A DNA stretch of 64,000 bases from Bryobacteraceae bacterium (GTDB lineage: Bacteria > Acidobacteriota > Terriglobia > Bryobacterales > Bryobacteraceae): contig BPGD01000001.1 of the NCBI GenBank assembly GCA_026002855.1, positions 1,763,972 through 1,827,971 on the forward strand, read 5' to 3'. Below the pieces are notes generated by a model. The model did not search any database, was not told the origin of the DNA, and was given only the letters and a program-made list of their open reading frames with translations. Shown piece by piece: positions 52,356 through 60,754 of the stretch. The first letter of the stretch is position 1. Each line of letters begins with the position of its first letter. Position numbers and translations under genes: made by a program.

Positions 52356-53723
52356 TCAGCGGCGCAGCCGTGCGGGCTTGAGCGTCCACGCCTGGAGCCG
52401 GGCCATCTCGAGCAGACTCTCCGGCGCGAAGCCCCTGGGGTGGATGACCCAGTTGTAGAGGCGCGCGGCGTCTGTCCCGATGCGCTTCTCGAAATCCGTG
52501 CGGCCGCGGCGCACCGGGACGGGGCCGGAGCCGGCGACGCCGGCGAGCGTTGCGGCGAAGTCTTCGAGTGACAGACGCTGGCTGCCGAGCCAAACCTCGT
52601 CCGGAAGACGGCCATGAGTGCGAACGAAGTCCGCCGCATCGCGCTTCGCTCTTTCCAAGGCCGGACGGGGGATGGAAGGCTCCGTCCAGGTGGTCGTGGA
52701 ACGGCGCAGCGGCCCCTCGACGTGCTGAGGCTCAAGGCCGAGCAGGCTGAGCAGCAGATCGGCGGCGGAGAAGCCCTCATGGGCATCCAGGCTTTCGGCA
52801 AGCCGCCGTGCCAGGCCTGCCGGCGGCGCAGCGTCGCGCGGCTCGAACAGCGCCGGCGCCTCGCGCGCGGTTACGATGCGCAGGCCGGGCGTGCGGCGCA
52901 CGTGATCGACCCATTCGAAGAAGATCCGGTAGGCCTGCTCGCGCGCCTCCGGCGTTCGCAGCCGCGGCCTTTTCCACTCACTGCGCTCCGGGCTGGCGCC
53001 GTGGGAAAAGTTGACACCGTCCCAGAATTCCGTGGTCACCCACTCGGTGGGGTGATAGTAGGTTTGAATCACGCCGCCGCCCCGGCGGCGGACGGATTCG
53101 GCGGCGGCATCGAACCGCCGCTTTGCCTCTTCGAGGCGCGCCGGGTTGTTCAGGTCGACGCGTACGGTGTGCCGGCCGAGGTTGAAGATGTAGAGCAGGC
53201 CGCCGTACCAGAAAGGCTGTTCGTCGAAGCCCACCTGGCCGGCGTCGTCCATGTAGACGCGTACGCCCCAGGCGCGCAACGCGAGGTTCACCTGCGGGGC
53301 CCAGGAGTTGCCCGGCTGGCCGTAACAGCTCGGCGGGACTCCGAAGAGCTTTTCGAGCAGCAGGAAGCCGCCGCGTTCGCGGCGCGAGAATTCGGCCGCG
53401 CCATCGAGCAGCCCCATGCCGGCAAGATATTCGGCCGGGGCGGGATGGACGCTGTGGAATTCCGTGTGGTAGCCGATGTCATGAGCGGCCAGCGCGCGCA
53501 GCACGTCGGTGCGGCCGCGTTGCACCAGCACGCGGGCCTTTTCGCCGACGATCTTGAATGTGGCGCGCACGCCGCGCTCGCGCAGGCCTTCGGCGAGGCG
53601 CAGGGCGGCGTCGTCGGAGGAGGGCTCGATGTAGTCTTCGGTGTCGAACCACAGGAGCCAGTAGACCGGCGGCTGCGCGGCGGCAACGCCGCACAGCAGC
53701 AGGGAGAGCAAAAGCGGCCGCAT
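52356..53723 (-). CDS. Exported NodB-fold polysaccharide deacetylase-like protein
   Basis: 455 residues. Signal peptide 1-16 (LLLCGVAAAQ). 'WLLWFDTEDY' supplies the first acidic pair and 'GYHTEFHSVHP' the histidines of a NodB-like site; 'SCYGQPGNSW' stands where the usual RxPxG would be. The C-terminal ~120 residues are helical. Activity is likely on a sugar N-acetyl group but the deviation in motif 3 makes this uncertain. It lies 3 nt downstream of the P1 peptidase gene. Confidence 0.7.
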   Translation of the reverse strand: MRPLLLSLLLCGVAAAQPPVYWLLWFDTEDYIEPSSDDAALRLAEGLRERGVRATFKIVGEKARVLVQRGRTDVLRALAAHDIGYHTEFHSVHPAPAEYLAGMGLLDGAAEFSRRERGGFLLLEKLFGVPPSCYGQPGNSWAPQVNLALRAWGVRVYMDDAGQVGFDEQPFWYGGLLYIFNLGRHTVRVDLNNPARLEEAKRRFDAAAESVRRRGGGVIQTYYHPTEWVTTEFWDGVNFSHGASPERSEWKRPRLRTPEAREQAYRIFFEWVDHVRRTPGLRIVTAREAPALFEPRDAAPPAGLARRLAESLDAHEGFSAADLLLSLLGLEPQHVEGPLRRSTTTWTEPSIPRPALERAKRDAADFVRTHGRLPDEVWLGSQRLSLEDFAATLAGVAGSGPVPVRRGRTDFEKRIGTDAARLYNWVIHPRGFAPESLLEMARLQAWTLKPARLRR

Positions 53724-53726
53724 GGG

Positions 53727-54677
53727 TCACCCCGCCAGGCCGGGCACGCCGCCCATTGTCTTCGCCGTGCGGACGGCGCGCAGCACCGCCTGCGCCACCG
53801 CCTCGGCCGCAGCGACGCCCAGCGAGTCCGGATTCGCCTCCAGCGCGCCGGCCGAAAGCCCGATGCAGAGGTCGCCGTCGAGCGACGTATGCACCGGCGA
53901 GATGGTGCGCACCAGGCCCTGCTGGCCCATCTGCGCCAGCTTCGCTGCCTGCACCTTCGTCAGACGCGCGTTGGTCGCCACCAAGGCAAGCGTCGTGTTC
54001 CTGCCGGGGATGCCCGCGGCCGGGCGCGTCTTCATCAGCTCGGCCGAGCCGGCGAATTCGCGCGAGCCGGGCGCGCGGCGCGTGCCGGCGATGATGCGCC
54101 CGGTGTGCGGATCGACCACATCCCCCCAGGCGTTGACGGCGACCAGCGCGGCAACCTTGACGCCGCCGCCGAGCTCCACGGTGAACGTGCCAATGCCGCT
54201 CTTCATGGCATGCGCCATGCCAAGCGCCTTGCCGACGGTGGCGCCCGTGCCCGCGCCGACGGCGCCCTCCGCCACGGGCGCGTCCGTGGCGGCCGCCGCG
54301 GCGGCCTCGCCCATCTCGCGCGTGGGCCGGACGTTGGCCTTGCCGATGGCCAGATCGTAGAGAATGGCGCAGGGCACAATGGGCACCACCGCCGCGCCGG
54401 TCTGGAAACCGATGCCCTTCTGTTCGAGGAAACGCCGCACGCCGCTGGCCGCCTCCAGGCCGAAAGCGCTGCCGCCCGAGAAGACCACCGCGTGGACCTG
54501 CGGCGTGATGTGGAACGGGCTCATCACGTCCATCTCCTCGGTGCCGGTAGCGCCGCCGCGGATATCGACGCCCGCCACCGCGCCCTTCTCGCAGACGATC
54601 ACGGTGCAGCCGGTGAGGGCCTCATAGTCGGAGGCGTGACCGACGCGGATGCCGGCGATGTCAGTAAGTCCTTTCAT
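53727..54677 (-). CDS. P1/DmpA family (S58) peptidase
   Basis: 316 residues, no signal peptide. 'ITDIAGIRVGHASD'-like start, 'FSGGSAFGLEAASGV' and GRNTTLALVATNA are hallmarks; the last includes the Asn-Thr where the precursor cleaves itself to free the N-terminal nucleophile. Members are aminopeptidases with D-Ala-amide or beta-peptide activity. It is divergent from the mla operon. Confidence 0.88.
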   Translation of the reverse strand: MKGLTDIAGIRVGHASDYEALTGCTVIVCEKGAVAGVDIRGGATGTEEMDVMSPFHITPQVHAVVFSGGSAFGLEAASGVRRFLEQKGIGFQTGAAVVPIVPCAILYDLAIGKANVRPTREMGEAAAAAATDAPVAEGAVGAGTGATVGKALGMAHAMKSGIGTFTVELGGGVKVAALVAVNAWGDVVDPHTGRIIAGTRRAPGSREFAGSAELMKTRPAAGIPGRNTTLALVATNARLTKVQAAKLAQMGQQGLVRTISPVHTSLDGDLCIGLSAGALEANPDSLGVAAAEAVAQAVLRAVRTAKTMGGVPGLAG

Positions 54678-54715
54678 CTGAGCCGAACAGCGCAGGGCGA
54701 GAGCGCTGCAACCGC

Positions 54716-54721
54716 TATGCT
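54716..54721 (+). promoter_or_regulatory. -10-like element of the mla operon
   Basis: TATGCT, 30 nt before the TTG start of mlaE; same hexamer as at purD. No -35 seen. Confidence 0.3.
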
Positions 54722-54751
54722 AGCATCAAGTCAGCGAGAGGAACCGCGCGC

Positions 54752-55510
54752 TTGCTGGACATCCTAAAACGCCCTGTCTACACGTTTCAGGAGTTCGTCC
54801 TGCTCTCCATCGCCGCCATCCGGGGCGTCTTCCGCAAGCCGGCCTACTGGGGCGACACGGTGATCCAGATGGACCTGATCGGCGTGGGAAGCCTGCCGGT
54901 GGTCAGCCTGACGGGCTTTTTCAGCGGCGCGGTGATGGCGCTCCAGATGGCGCGCGCGCTCCAGACCTACGGAGCCACGTCGCAGGTGGGCAAGATCGTC
55001 GCCATCACGATGGTGCGCGAGATGGGGCCGGTGTTGACGGCGTTGATGGTGGCCGGGCGCAACTCTTCCGGCATGGCCAGCGAGCTTGGGTCAATGAAAG
55101 TGACCGAGCAGATCGACGCGATGCGCGCCCTGGGCACGGATCCGGTGCTCAAACTCGTCAAGCCGCGCCTGATCGCCACCGCCATCGTGCTGCCGCTGCT
55201 GACGATTCTGGCTGACTTTCTTGGCCTTGTCGGCGGCTGGATCGTGGCGTGCGTGCTGCTGCAACTGACGCCCGGCGCGCAGTACTGGGACACGGCCTGG
55301 CGCGCCATTGAATACAACGACATCGCGCAGGGGTTGATCAAGCCGTTCTGCTTCGCCATCGTGCTCTCGCTGGTCGGCTGCTACTACGGGCTTCAGACCA
55401 CCGGGGGCACGCAGGGCGTGGGGCGCTCGACCACGCAGGCGGTGGTGGTGGCCAGCGTCTGGGTGGTGATCCTCACCTTCATCATCGGGCGCATCTTCAC
55501 CAAGCTCTGA
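54752..55510 (+). CDS. mlaE: MlaE-type ABC permease for phospholipid transport
   Basis: 252 residues, start TTG 54752 with a weak GAGAGG upstream. Five to six membrane helices; the family core 'VREMGPVLTALMVAGR' and 'EQIDAMRALGTDP' is intact. It forms the inner-membrane channel that works with MlaF and MlaD to move phospholipid between the membranes. The next gene follows in 6 nt. No STAS partner (mlaB) or periplasmic carrier (mlaC) is encoded in the window. Confidence 0.94.
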   Translation: MLDILKRPVYTFQEFVLLSIAAIRGVFRKPAYWGDTVIQMDLIGVGSLPVVSLTGFFSGAVMALQMARALQTYGATSQVGKIVAITMVREMGPVLTALMVAGRNSSGMASELGSMKVTEQIDAMRALGTDPVLKLVKPRLIATAIVLPLLTILADFLGLVGGWIVACVLLQLTPGAQYWDTAWRAIEYNDIAQGLIKPFCFAIVLSLVGCYYGLQTTGGTQGVGRSTTQAVVVASVWVVILTFIIGRIFTKL

Positions 55511-55516
55511 TCCGCC

Positions 55517-56323
55517 ATGACGGCCGCGCCGGACATCGTGCTCGAGTTCGACAATGTCTGCCTGAGTTTCGGCGAAGAGTGCGTTCTGAACGAGGTCAGC
55601 TTCCGGGTGGACCGCGGCGAGACGCTGGTGATCCAGGGCGCGGCGGCCAGCGGCAAGACGCTGATCCTCAAGCTGTCCCTCGGCCTGCTGCGGCCCACGC
55701 GCGGTCGCATCCGCCTCTTCGGCGAGGACGTGACCCACTACGGGGACTCGCAGTGGAACGACGTCCGCGCCCGCATCGGCGTGCTGTTTCAGGAAGGCGG
55801 CCTGTTCGATTCGCTTACCGTGGAAGAGAACGTCGCCTATCCGCTGCTGAACCAGAAGCGTGCGCCCATGAGTGAGCAAGAAGTGCGGCGCCGCGTGCAG
55901 GAGTCGCTGGACTTCGTCGAGCTCGGCCACACGCTCGAAAAGTACCCGAGCGAGCTGAGCGGAGGAATGCGGCGCCGCGTGGGCATCGCGCGCGCCATCG
56001 TCACCCAGCCCGAGCTGCTGCTGTACGACTCGCCCACGGCGGGCCTCGACCCGATCACCGCGACCACGATCATGGCCCTGATCGTCAAGGGGCGCGACGT
56101 CCATCACGCCACCACGGTGATGGTGACGCACCGCCATCAGGACGGAGAGCTCCTGGCCCGGTACCGCTACGACGCGGCTTCGGGCCGGCTCACGCCGGCC
56201 GAACCGGAAACCACGCGAACCCGCTACATGGTGCTGCGCGAAGGCCGCATTGTCTTTCTGGGCACGCCGGCCGAATTCGACGCCTGTGAGGACCCGTATG
56301 TCCGGAAATTCTCGAGCCGCTGA
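55517..56323 (+). CDS. mlaF: MlaF-type ABC ATPase
   Basis: 268 residues. Walker A GAAASGKT (41-48), Q-loop Q92, signature LSGGM (147-151) and H-loop H205 are intact. Walker B reads LLLYDSPTAGLDP: the residue after D171 is S172 instead of the catalytic glutamate found in most ABC ATPases. The base codon is TCG, so not a simple one-base misread of GAG. The C-terminal ~50 residues hold an MlaF-like extension (RYMVLREGRIVFLGT). It is second in mlaE-mlaF-mlaD. Confidence 0.93.
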   Translation: MTAAPDIVLEFDNVCLSFGEECVLNEVSFRVDRGETLVIQGAAASGKTLILKLSLGLLRPTRGRIRLFGEDVTHYGDSQWNDVRARIGVLFQEGGLFDSLTVEENVAYPLLNQKRAPMSEQEVRRRVQESLDFVELGHTLEKYPSELSGGMRRRVGIARAIVTQPELLLYDSPTAGLDPITATTIMALIVKGRDVHHATTVMVTHRHQDGELLARYRYDAASGRLTPAEPETTRTRYMVLREGRIVFLGTPAEFDACEDPYVRKFSSR

Positions 56324-56372
56324 GGTTCGCCACACGTTTGCCCCGGTCGTGGGAAGCTAGGAGGAGAGAGCC

Positions 56373-57446
56373 ATGCCCTCACCGCAGAAGGTCGCCTGGT
56401 CCCAGCTTCGTGTCGGCATCATGGCCATCGTGGCGCTGTCGCTGCTGGCCGTGCTGATCTTCCTGATGACGGGTTCGGAGAACCCGTTTGAGGAGAAGGC
56501 GACTCTCTACACCTACATGATGGATTCGGCGGCGATGACGACCGGCTCCGCCGTCCGCCTCAACGGGATTCTCATCGGAAAGGTGAAGAAGATCGAGATC
56601 ACCGGCGATCCCGACAACAGCCGCGCCATCCGTATGACGCTTGCGGTGGACCGTTCGGCGCTGCCGCTGATCCCGGAAGATTCCATCGTCGGCTTCAGCG
56701 CCGAAAACGTGCTGGGCACGAAGTTCCTCAACATCCGCCGCGGCACCAGCCCGCGGCCCATTCAGAACGGCGGCACCCTGCGGGCGCGCGACGACAAGGA
56801 TTTTCTCGAAGTGGTGCAGTCCGCCATGCCGCTGCTCGATTCGTTGCAGACGATCCTGCGGCGCGTCGATGGCCTGATCGGGCACATCGAATCCGGACGG
56901 GGGAACCTGGGGAAGCTGATCAAGGACGAGACCCTGTACAACCGGATCAACACGACGCTGGCCGATGTGCAGGCAGTGACCAGCGCAGTGCGGGAAGGCA
57001 AGGGCACCATCGGCCACCTGGTGTATGACGAAGGCCTCTACCGGGACCTGCGGCAGACGCTGGCGCGTTTCGACAGCCTCGCCGCCGGGCTCGAACGCGG
57101 CGAAGGCACGGCCGGGAAGCTGCTGAAAGACCCCGCCCTCTATGATGAGCTGCGCGCCACGTCGAAGGAGCTGCACACGCTGATCGAGAATCTGAACCGG
57201 GGCGAAGGCACGGCCGGCAAGCTGCTGCGCGATGAGGCGCTGCATAACCGTCTGGTCGCCACGCTGGACCGGATCAATTCGACCATCGATCGGATCAACG
57301 CGGGTCAGGGCACCATCGGGCAGTTGATGGTAAACCCGGCGCTGTACGAGAACCTAACGGCGACGTCGGCCCAGGTGTCGGCCCTGATGCGCGACTTCCG
57401 CGCGAATCCCAAGAAGTTCCTCACCATCCAGCTCAAGCTCTTCTGA
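56373..57446 (+). CDS. mlaD: MlaD/MCE lipid-transfer protein with five 34-residue repeats
   Basis: 357 residues. One N-terminal membrane helix (14-33), an MCE domain (~42-125, 'MTTGSAVRLNGILIGKV'), then a long helical part. In it five copies of the pattern G-x-G-T-x-G-x-L-xx-[DN]-xx-L-Y start at G175, G209, G243, G277 and G311, exactly 34 residues apart. The MCE ring binds lipid; the repeats probably build a helical tube toward the outer membrane. Ribosome-binding site AGGAGAGAG. The stop overlaps the start of the next gene by 1 nt. Confidence 0.92.
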   Translation: MPSPQKVAWSQLRVGIMAIVALSLLAVLIFLMTGSENPFEEKATLYTYMMDSAAMTTGSAVRLNGILIGKVKKIEITGDPDNSRAIRMTLAVDRSALPLIPEDSIVGFSAENVLGTKFLNIRRGTSPRPIQNGGTLRARDDKDFLEVVQSAMPLLDSLQTILRRVDGLIGHIESGRGNLGKLIKDETLYNRINTTLADVQAVTSAVREGKGTIGHLVYDEGLYRDLRQTLARFDSLAAGLERGEGTAGKLLKDPALYDELRATSKELHTLIENLNRGEGTAGKLLRDEALHNRLVATLDRINSTIDRINAGQGTIGQLMVNPALYENLTATSAQVSALMRDFRANPKKFLTIQLKLF

Positions 57447-58291
57447 TGGCGGCGCGCATCCTCACGGTCAACGCCGACGACTTCGGCTTCACGCGCGGCG
57501 TCAACCGCGGCATTGTCGACTGCCACCTGCGTGGCATCCTCACGGCCACCACGCTGATGGCCAACGGGGAGGCGTTCGAGGATGCAGTCCGGCTGGCGCG
57601 CGAGACCCCGACGCTCGACATCGGCGCGCACCTCGTGCTGGTGCAGGGGCGCAGCGTACGCACCGGGAGGCCGCTGCCGGCCACCGTGGCCGCGCTCGTG
57701 CGTGCGCTGGCGCTCGCACGACTGGACCCATACGAAGAGCTAAAAGCGCAGCTTGAAAAGATCCTGGCGGCTGGAGTCCGCATCACCCATCTCGACACCC
57801 ACAAGCACACGCATCTGCTGCCGCCCGTGCTGGACGCGGTGCTGCGTCTGGCGCAGGAGTATGGCGTGAGGTGGGTCCGCCGCCCGTTCGATCTGCCGCT
57901 GCCCGCCAGCCGCCGCGGCGTGCCCGCCGGCGTGCGTCTGGCGAGGCGGGCCATGCGCGCCATGGAGCAGCGGATGACGGAACGGATCCGGCGTGCCGGC
58001 TGCCAAACCACCGACCACTTCGCCGGCTTTCAGTGGACGGGCCGGTTCGAGAGTGAAGATGTGGTGTCTTTACTAAAAGCGCTGCCGGAAGGCGTGACCG
58101 AATTCATGACGCATCCCGGCTATTGCGATGACGAGCTGCGGCGTGCGAGAACGCGGCTCCGGGAGAGCCGCGAAGCCGAGCTGCGCGCGCTCACCGATCC
58201 GCGGGTGCGGGAGGCGTTGCGCGAAGCCGGCATCCGGCTGGCTTCCTACGCTGAGCTCGACGCCACGGGAAACGGCGCTCAGCGGCCGTAG
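57446..58291 (+). CDS. ChbG/HpnK (YdjC) family deacetylase
   Basis: 281 residues. NADDFGFTRGVNRGI at the N-terminus and HLDTHKHTH (~116-124) give the metal-binding Asp and His residues of the family; 'EFMTHPGY' supplies a third site. HpnK acts in hopanoid synthesis and ChbG on chito-oligosaccharides. No hopanoid genes are present, but TGATG coupling to mlaD suggests an envelope-lipid context (inference). Converges on the ferredoxin gene with a 13-nt overlap. Confidence 0.87.
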   Translation: MAARILTVNADDFGFTRGVNRGIVDCHLRGILTATTLMANGEAFEDAVRLARETPTLDIGAHLVLVQGRSVRTGRPLPATVAALVRALALARLDPYEELKAQLEKILAAGVRITHLDTHKHTHLLPPVLDAVLRLAQEYGVRWVRRPFDLPLPASRRGVPAGVRLARRAMRAMEQRMTERIRRAGCQTTDHFAGFQWTGRFESEDVVSLLKALPEGVTEFMTHPGYCDDELRRARTRLRESREAELRALTDPRVREALREAGIRLASYAELDATGNGAQRP

Positions 58292-58539
58292 TAGGCCGCG
58301 TTTTTCTGCGCGTATTCTTGCCACTTTTCGGGCAGGTCATCGAGCGCGAAGATGGCGCTGACCGGACAGACGGGCACGCAGGCGCCGCAATCGATGCACT
58401 CCACCGGGTCGATGTAGAGCATCTCCACCTTTTCGTAGTCCGGTTCGTCCTTGCGCGGGTGAATGCAGTCGACCGGGCAGGCGTCGACGCAGGCGGTGTC
58501 CTTCGTCCCGATGCACGGTTCAGCGATGACGTAGGCCAT
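58279..58539 (-). CDS. Ferredoxin with two Fe-S cluster motifs (FdxA type)
   Basis: 86 residues. Cysteines 9, 17, 21 and 25 (C-x7-C-x3-C-x3-C) and 48, 51, 54 and 58 (C-x2-C-x2-C-x3-C) are arranged as in bacterial 7Fe/8Fe ferredoxins; all eight are present. The C-terminal helix ends in YYGR. A low-potential electron carrier in the cytoplasm; partner unknown. 194 nt to the galU start hold no gene. Confidence 0.93.
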   Translation of the reverse strand: MAYVIAEPCIGTKDTACVDACPVDCIHPRKDEPDYEKVEMLYIDPVECIDCGACVPVCPVSAIFALDDLPEKWQEYAQKNAAYYGR

Positions 58540-58720
58540 GATGCGATCCCCTCTACCAGTTTCTGGTTGATGCCCAGTTGGCTTACTTCCGAGGCTACCA
58601 CACCGTAAAGATTGGAGACAATTTCCTGTTGCGTTCTGTGATCCGAACCCGCCTTGAGATCATGCGATTTTCCAGGGCGAATCATGTCAACCCATGATGG
58701 GCGGGCAGGGGTCGATTGTC

Positions 58721-58726
58721 TACAAT
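58721..58726 (+). promoter_or_regulatory. -10-like hexamer of galU
   Basis: TACAAT ends 7 nt before ATG 58734, with no Shine-Dalgarno and no -35 match, so the transcript may begin at the start codon. Confidence 0.4.
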
Positions 58727-58733
58727 GGGCGTG

Positions 58734-59621
58734 ATGATTCTGCCCGTCCGCAAGGCCGTTTTCCCCGCCGCCGGGCTTGGCACACGTTTCCTGCCGGCCA
58801 CCAAGGCAATGCCCAAAGAGATGCTGCCGCTGGTGGACAAGCCGCTCATCCAGTACGGCATTGAGGAGGCGAACGCCTCGGGCATCCACCATATCGTGAT
58901 CGTCACCGGGCGCGGCAAGACGGCGATTGAGGACCACTTCGACGTGTCCTTTGAGCTGGAGCACCTGCTCGAGTCTCGCGGAAAGACGGAGCTGCTGGCC
59001 GCGGTGCGCTCGATCTCGGAGATGATTGACGTGGCCTATGTCCGGCAGAAAGAGGCGCTCGGGCTGGGCCATGCGGTGCTGCGGGCGAAGGAGCTGGTGG
59101 GCGGGGAGCCGTTCGCGGTGGTGCTTTCTGACGATGTGATTGATGCGCCCGTGCCGTGCCTGCGGCAACTGCTGTCCGTCTATGAGTTCTACGGGGCGCC
59201 GGTGCTGGCGCTGATGGAGGTGGAGCGGAGCCAGATCAGCGCCTACGGCGTGGTGGCGGCCGAACCGCTCTCCCACGAGGGGATGGACGGACGGGTGTTC
59301 CGGATCCACGACCTCGTGGAGAAGCCTTCGCCGGACGATGCTCCCTCGAATCTCGCCATCATCGGGCGCTATATCCTGACGCCGGAAATCTTTTCTGCGA
59401 TCGAGGCCACGCCGCCGGGGCGACATAACGAAATCCAGCTCACCGACGCGCTGCGCCATCTGCTGAAAGAGCGGCCGCTTTATGGAGTGAAGTTCGCGGG
59501 CAAGCGTTTTGATGCGGGCGACAAGCTGGGCTTCTTGCAGGCCACGGTCGAGTTCGCGCTCAAGCGCGACGATCTGGGCGGACCATTCCGGGCCTGGCTC
59601 GCGTCGCTCAGGCTGTGCTGA
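58734..59621 (+). CDS. galU: UTP-glucose-1-phosphate uridylyltransferase
   Basis: ATG 58734 gives 295 residues; in-frame TTG 58716 and ATG 58725 lie in or before the -10-like element. The nucleotidyltransferase signature GLGTRFLPATKAMPKEM, later 'QKEALGLGHAVL' and 'VVLSDDV' are complete. It makes UDP-glucose for glycan synthesis. Alone on its strand; the 30-codon small gene on the other strand overlaps its last 14 nt. Confidence 0.95.
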   Translation: MILPVRKAVFPAAGLGTRFLPATKAMPKEMLPLVDKPLIQYGIEEANASGIHHIVIVTGRGKTAIEDHFDVSFELEHLLESRGKTELLAAVRSISEMIDVAYVRQKEALGLGHAVLRAKELVGGEPFAVVLSDDVIDAPVPCLRQLLSVYEFYGAPVLALMEVERSQISAYGVVAAEPLSHEGMDGRVFRIHDLVEKPSPDDAPSNLAIIGRYILTPEIFSAIEATPPGRHNEIQLTDALRHLLKERPLYGVKFAGKRFDAGDKLGFLQATVEFALKRDDLGGPFRAWLASLRLC

Positions 59622-59700
59622 GCCGGCCGGTGACAGGGACGGCGAGGATCAGCGCGAGGACCAGCGCGGCCACCACCGCCACGAAGATCCGGATCGCCAT
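59608..59700 (-). CDS. 30-residue single-span membrane peptide
   Basis: MAIRIFVAVVAALVLALILA begins the peptide; after it come VPVTGRLSTA, so it is one membrane helix with short ends. GGGAGG stands about 8 nt before the ATG. The frame stays open further upstream, but only this part has both start site and hydrophobic pattern. It overlaps the 3' end of galU. Unknown function; might be a chance ORF. Confidence 0.4.
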   Translation of the reverse strand: MAIRIFVAVVAALVLALILAVPVTGRLSTA

Positions 59701-59744
59701 GGGGGATTCCTCCCTGCTGATTCTTTCGCCGCGGCGCGCCCGTG

Positions 59745-60239
59745 TCAACTCTCCGGGGCGTCCACGTAGGGCATCGGCGGAACCTTGCCCCGGAGGCGGG
59801 TATAGACGGTGAGCGCGCCCCGGTGGTGCGCAGTGTGGTCGCGGATGGCGCCAAGGATGGCGAAGCGCGGCGCGCCGCCCATGATGGGGCCGTCCGGGAG
59901 GGCCGCCTCCCATTCGGCGCTGCCGTGAGCGGCGATGGCGGCCTCGCCGAGGGCGAATGCGCGGGCCAGCCACTGGCGCGCCTCGGCGAGCGACTTTGTG
60001 GCGCGCACCTCCCGCTCCATGCCCTCCCAGTCCATGGAAAAGCCCTCCGGGCGGAAGGCGCCTTCAAAGAACCACTCGACGGTCTGGGCCACATGCGCAA
60101 CCTGCTGCGCGGCAGTAAACATGCCGGGCGCGGGCGCAAACTCCGAATCCTCTTCCGTGAGGTTGCGGGTGGAACGCTCAAAGCACTCCCGGATATTGCG
60201 GAGATCCGCAGTGAGATCGGCCACAATCTGTTCTTTCAT
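59745..60239 (-). CDS. DinB family protein
   Basis: 164 residues from ATG 60239 (GGAGGGG 8 nt upstream); the longer frame to 60296 lacks a ribosome-binding site. Four-helix DinB/YfiT fold with likely metal histidines in QQVAHVAQTVEW and RDHTAHHRGAL. Family members are thiol- or metal-dependent transferases of varied role, often stress-linked. Alone; the 118 nt before the next gene hold nothing recognisable. Confidence 0.85.
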   Translation of the reverse strand: MKEQIVADLTADLRNIRECFERSTRNLTEEDSEFAPAPGMFTAAQQVAHVAQTVEWFFEGAFRPEGFSMDWEGMEREVRATKSLAEARQWLARAFALGEAAIAAHGSAEWEAALPDGPIMGGAPRFAILGAIRDHTAHHRGALTVYTRLRGKVPPMPYVDAPES

Positions 60240-60357
60240 GCCCTGCGCCCCTCCAGGCGCTTTCTCAAGTGTGGCGCAGACAGCGGGCGCGGGCAAGAGA
60301 CCGAATGGAAGGATTGTCGCCCGTCAGCATGGACCCGCCCGGCGAAGCCCTCGCAGG

Positions 60358-60582
60358 CTACCGCGCCGTGACGCACGCGCCGGAGACGCGCCGGGAAGCC
60401 AGCAGACGCAGCACCACGAGATCAGATGGCTGGTAGTAAATCCGCGGCAGATTGGCGAGGTCCTCGTCATTCTCCAGAATGTGGGCGCGCACGAGCGCGC
60501 GGAATTCATCGAGTGTGACCCCCAGCGCCTGCGCGGCTTCCGTTTCGTTGTAATACCCTTTCGGCGGGCGTGCGATGCTCAT
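60358..60582 (-). CDS. Small MerR/excisionase-like helix-turn-helix protein
   Basis: 74 residues from ATG 60582. 'YYNETEAAQALGVTLDEFRAL' (first 20: a winged-HTH start as in MerR or excisionase) is followed by 'YQPSDLVVLRLLA', the wing. No effector domain. -10-like TACAAT on the minus strand lies at 60607-60602. It is divergent from the PLP enzyme gene (172 nt), so it could regulate it, though there is no direct evidence. No integrase is nearby. Confidence 0.6.
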   Translation of the reverse strand: MSIARPPKGYYNETEAAQALGVTLDEFRALVRAHILENDEDLANLPRIYYQPSDLVVLRLLASRRVSGACVTAR

Positions 60583-60727
60583 GCCGATTCCGTCCACCCC
60601 GATTGTATCCGTTCGCCTCCGGCCGGCTGAATCGGCAAATTGTCTGAGATGGCCCAATCTGGGGACAGACCTGCCGGGCGCCTCCCCCAACTTCCGTACT
60701 AAGGTTCCCCCGGCAATTCTGAGACGG

Positions 60728-60733
60728 TACACT
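60728..60733 (+). promoter_or_regulatory. -10-like element of the Cys/Met PLP enzyme gene
   Basis: TACACT, 21 nt before the ATG, with GGAGG between. The 172-nt intergenic stretch to the HTH gene shows no SAM-riboswitch-like structure. Confidence 0.3.
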
Positions 60734-60754
60734 GATTCGCGGAGGCAAACCCGC

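Noticed and set aside
60358-60582. Excisionase of a mobile element
   Set aside because: The HTH fits, but there is no integrase, attachment repeat or other mobile gene near; a small regulator is as likely.
60583-60754. SAM or other sulfur-related riboswitch before the Cys/Met PLP gene
   Set aside because: No conserved stems or terminator/anti-terminator pair could be recognised in the 172 nt.
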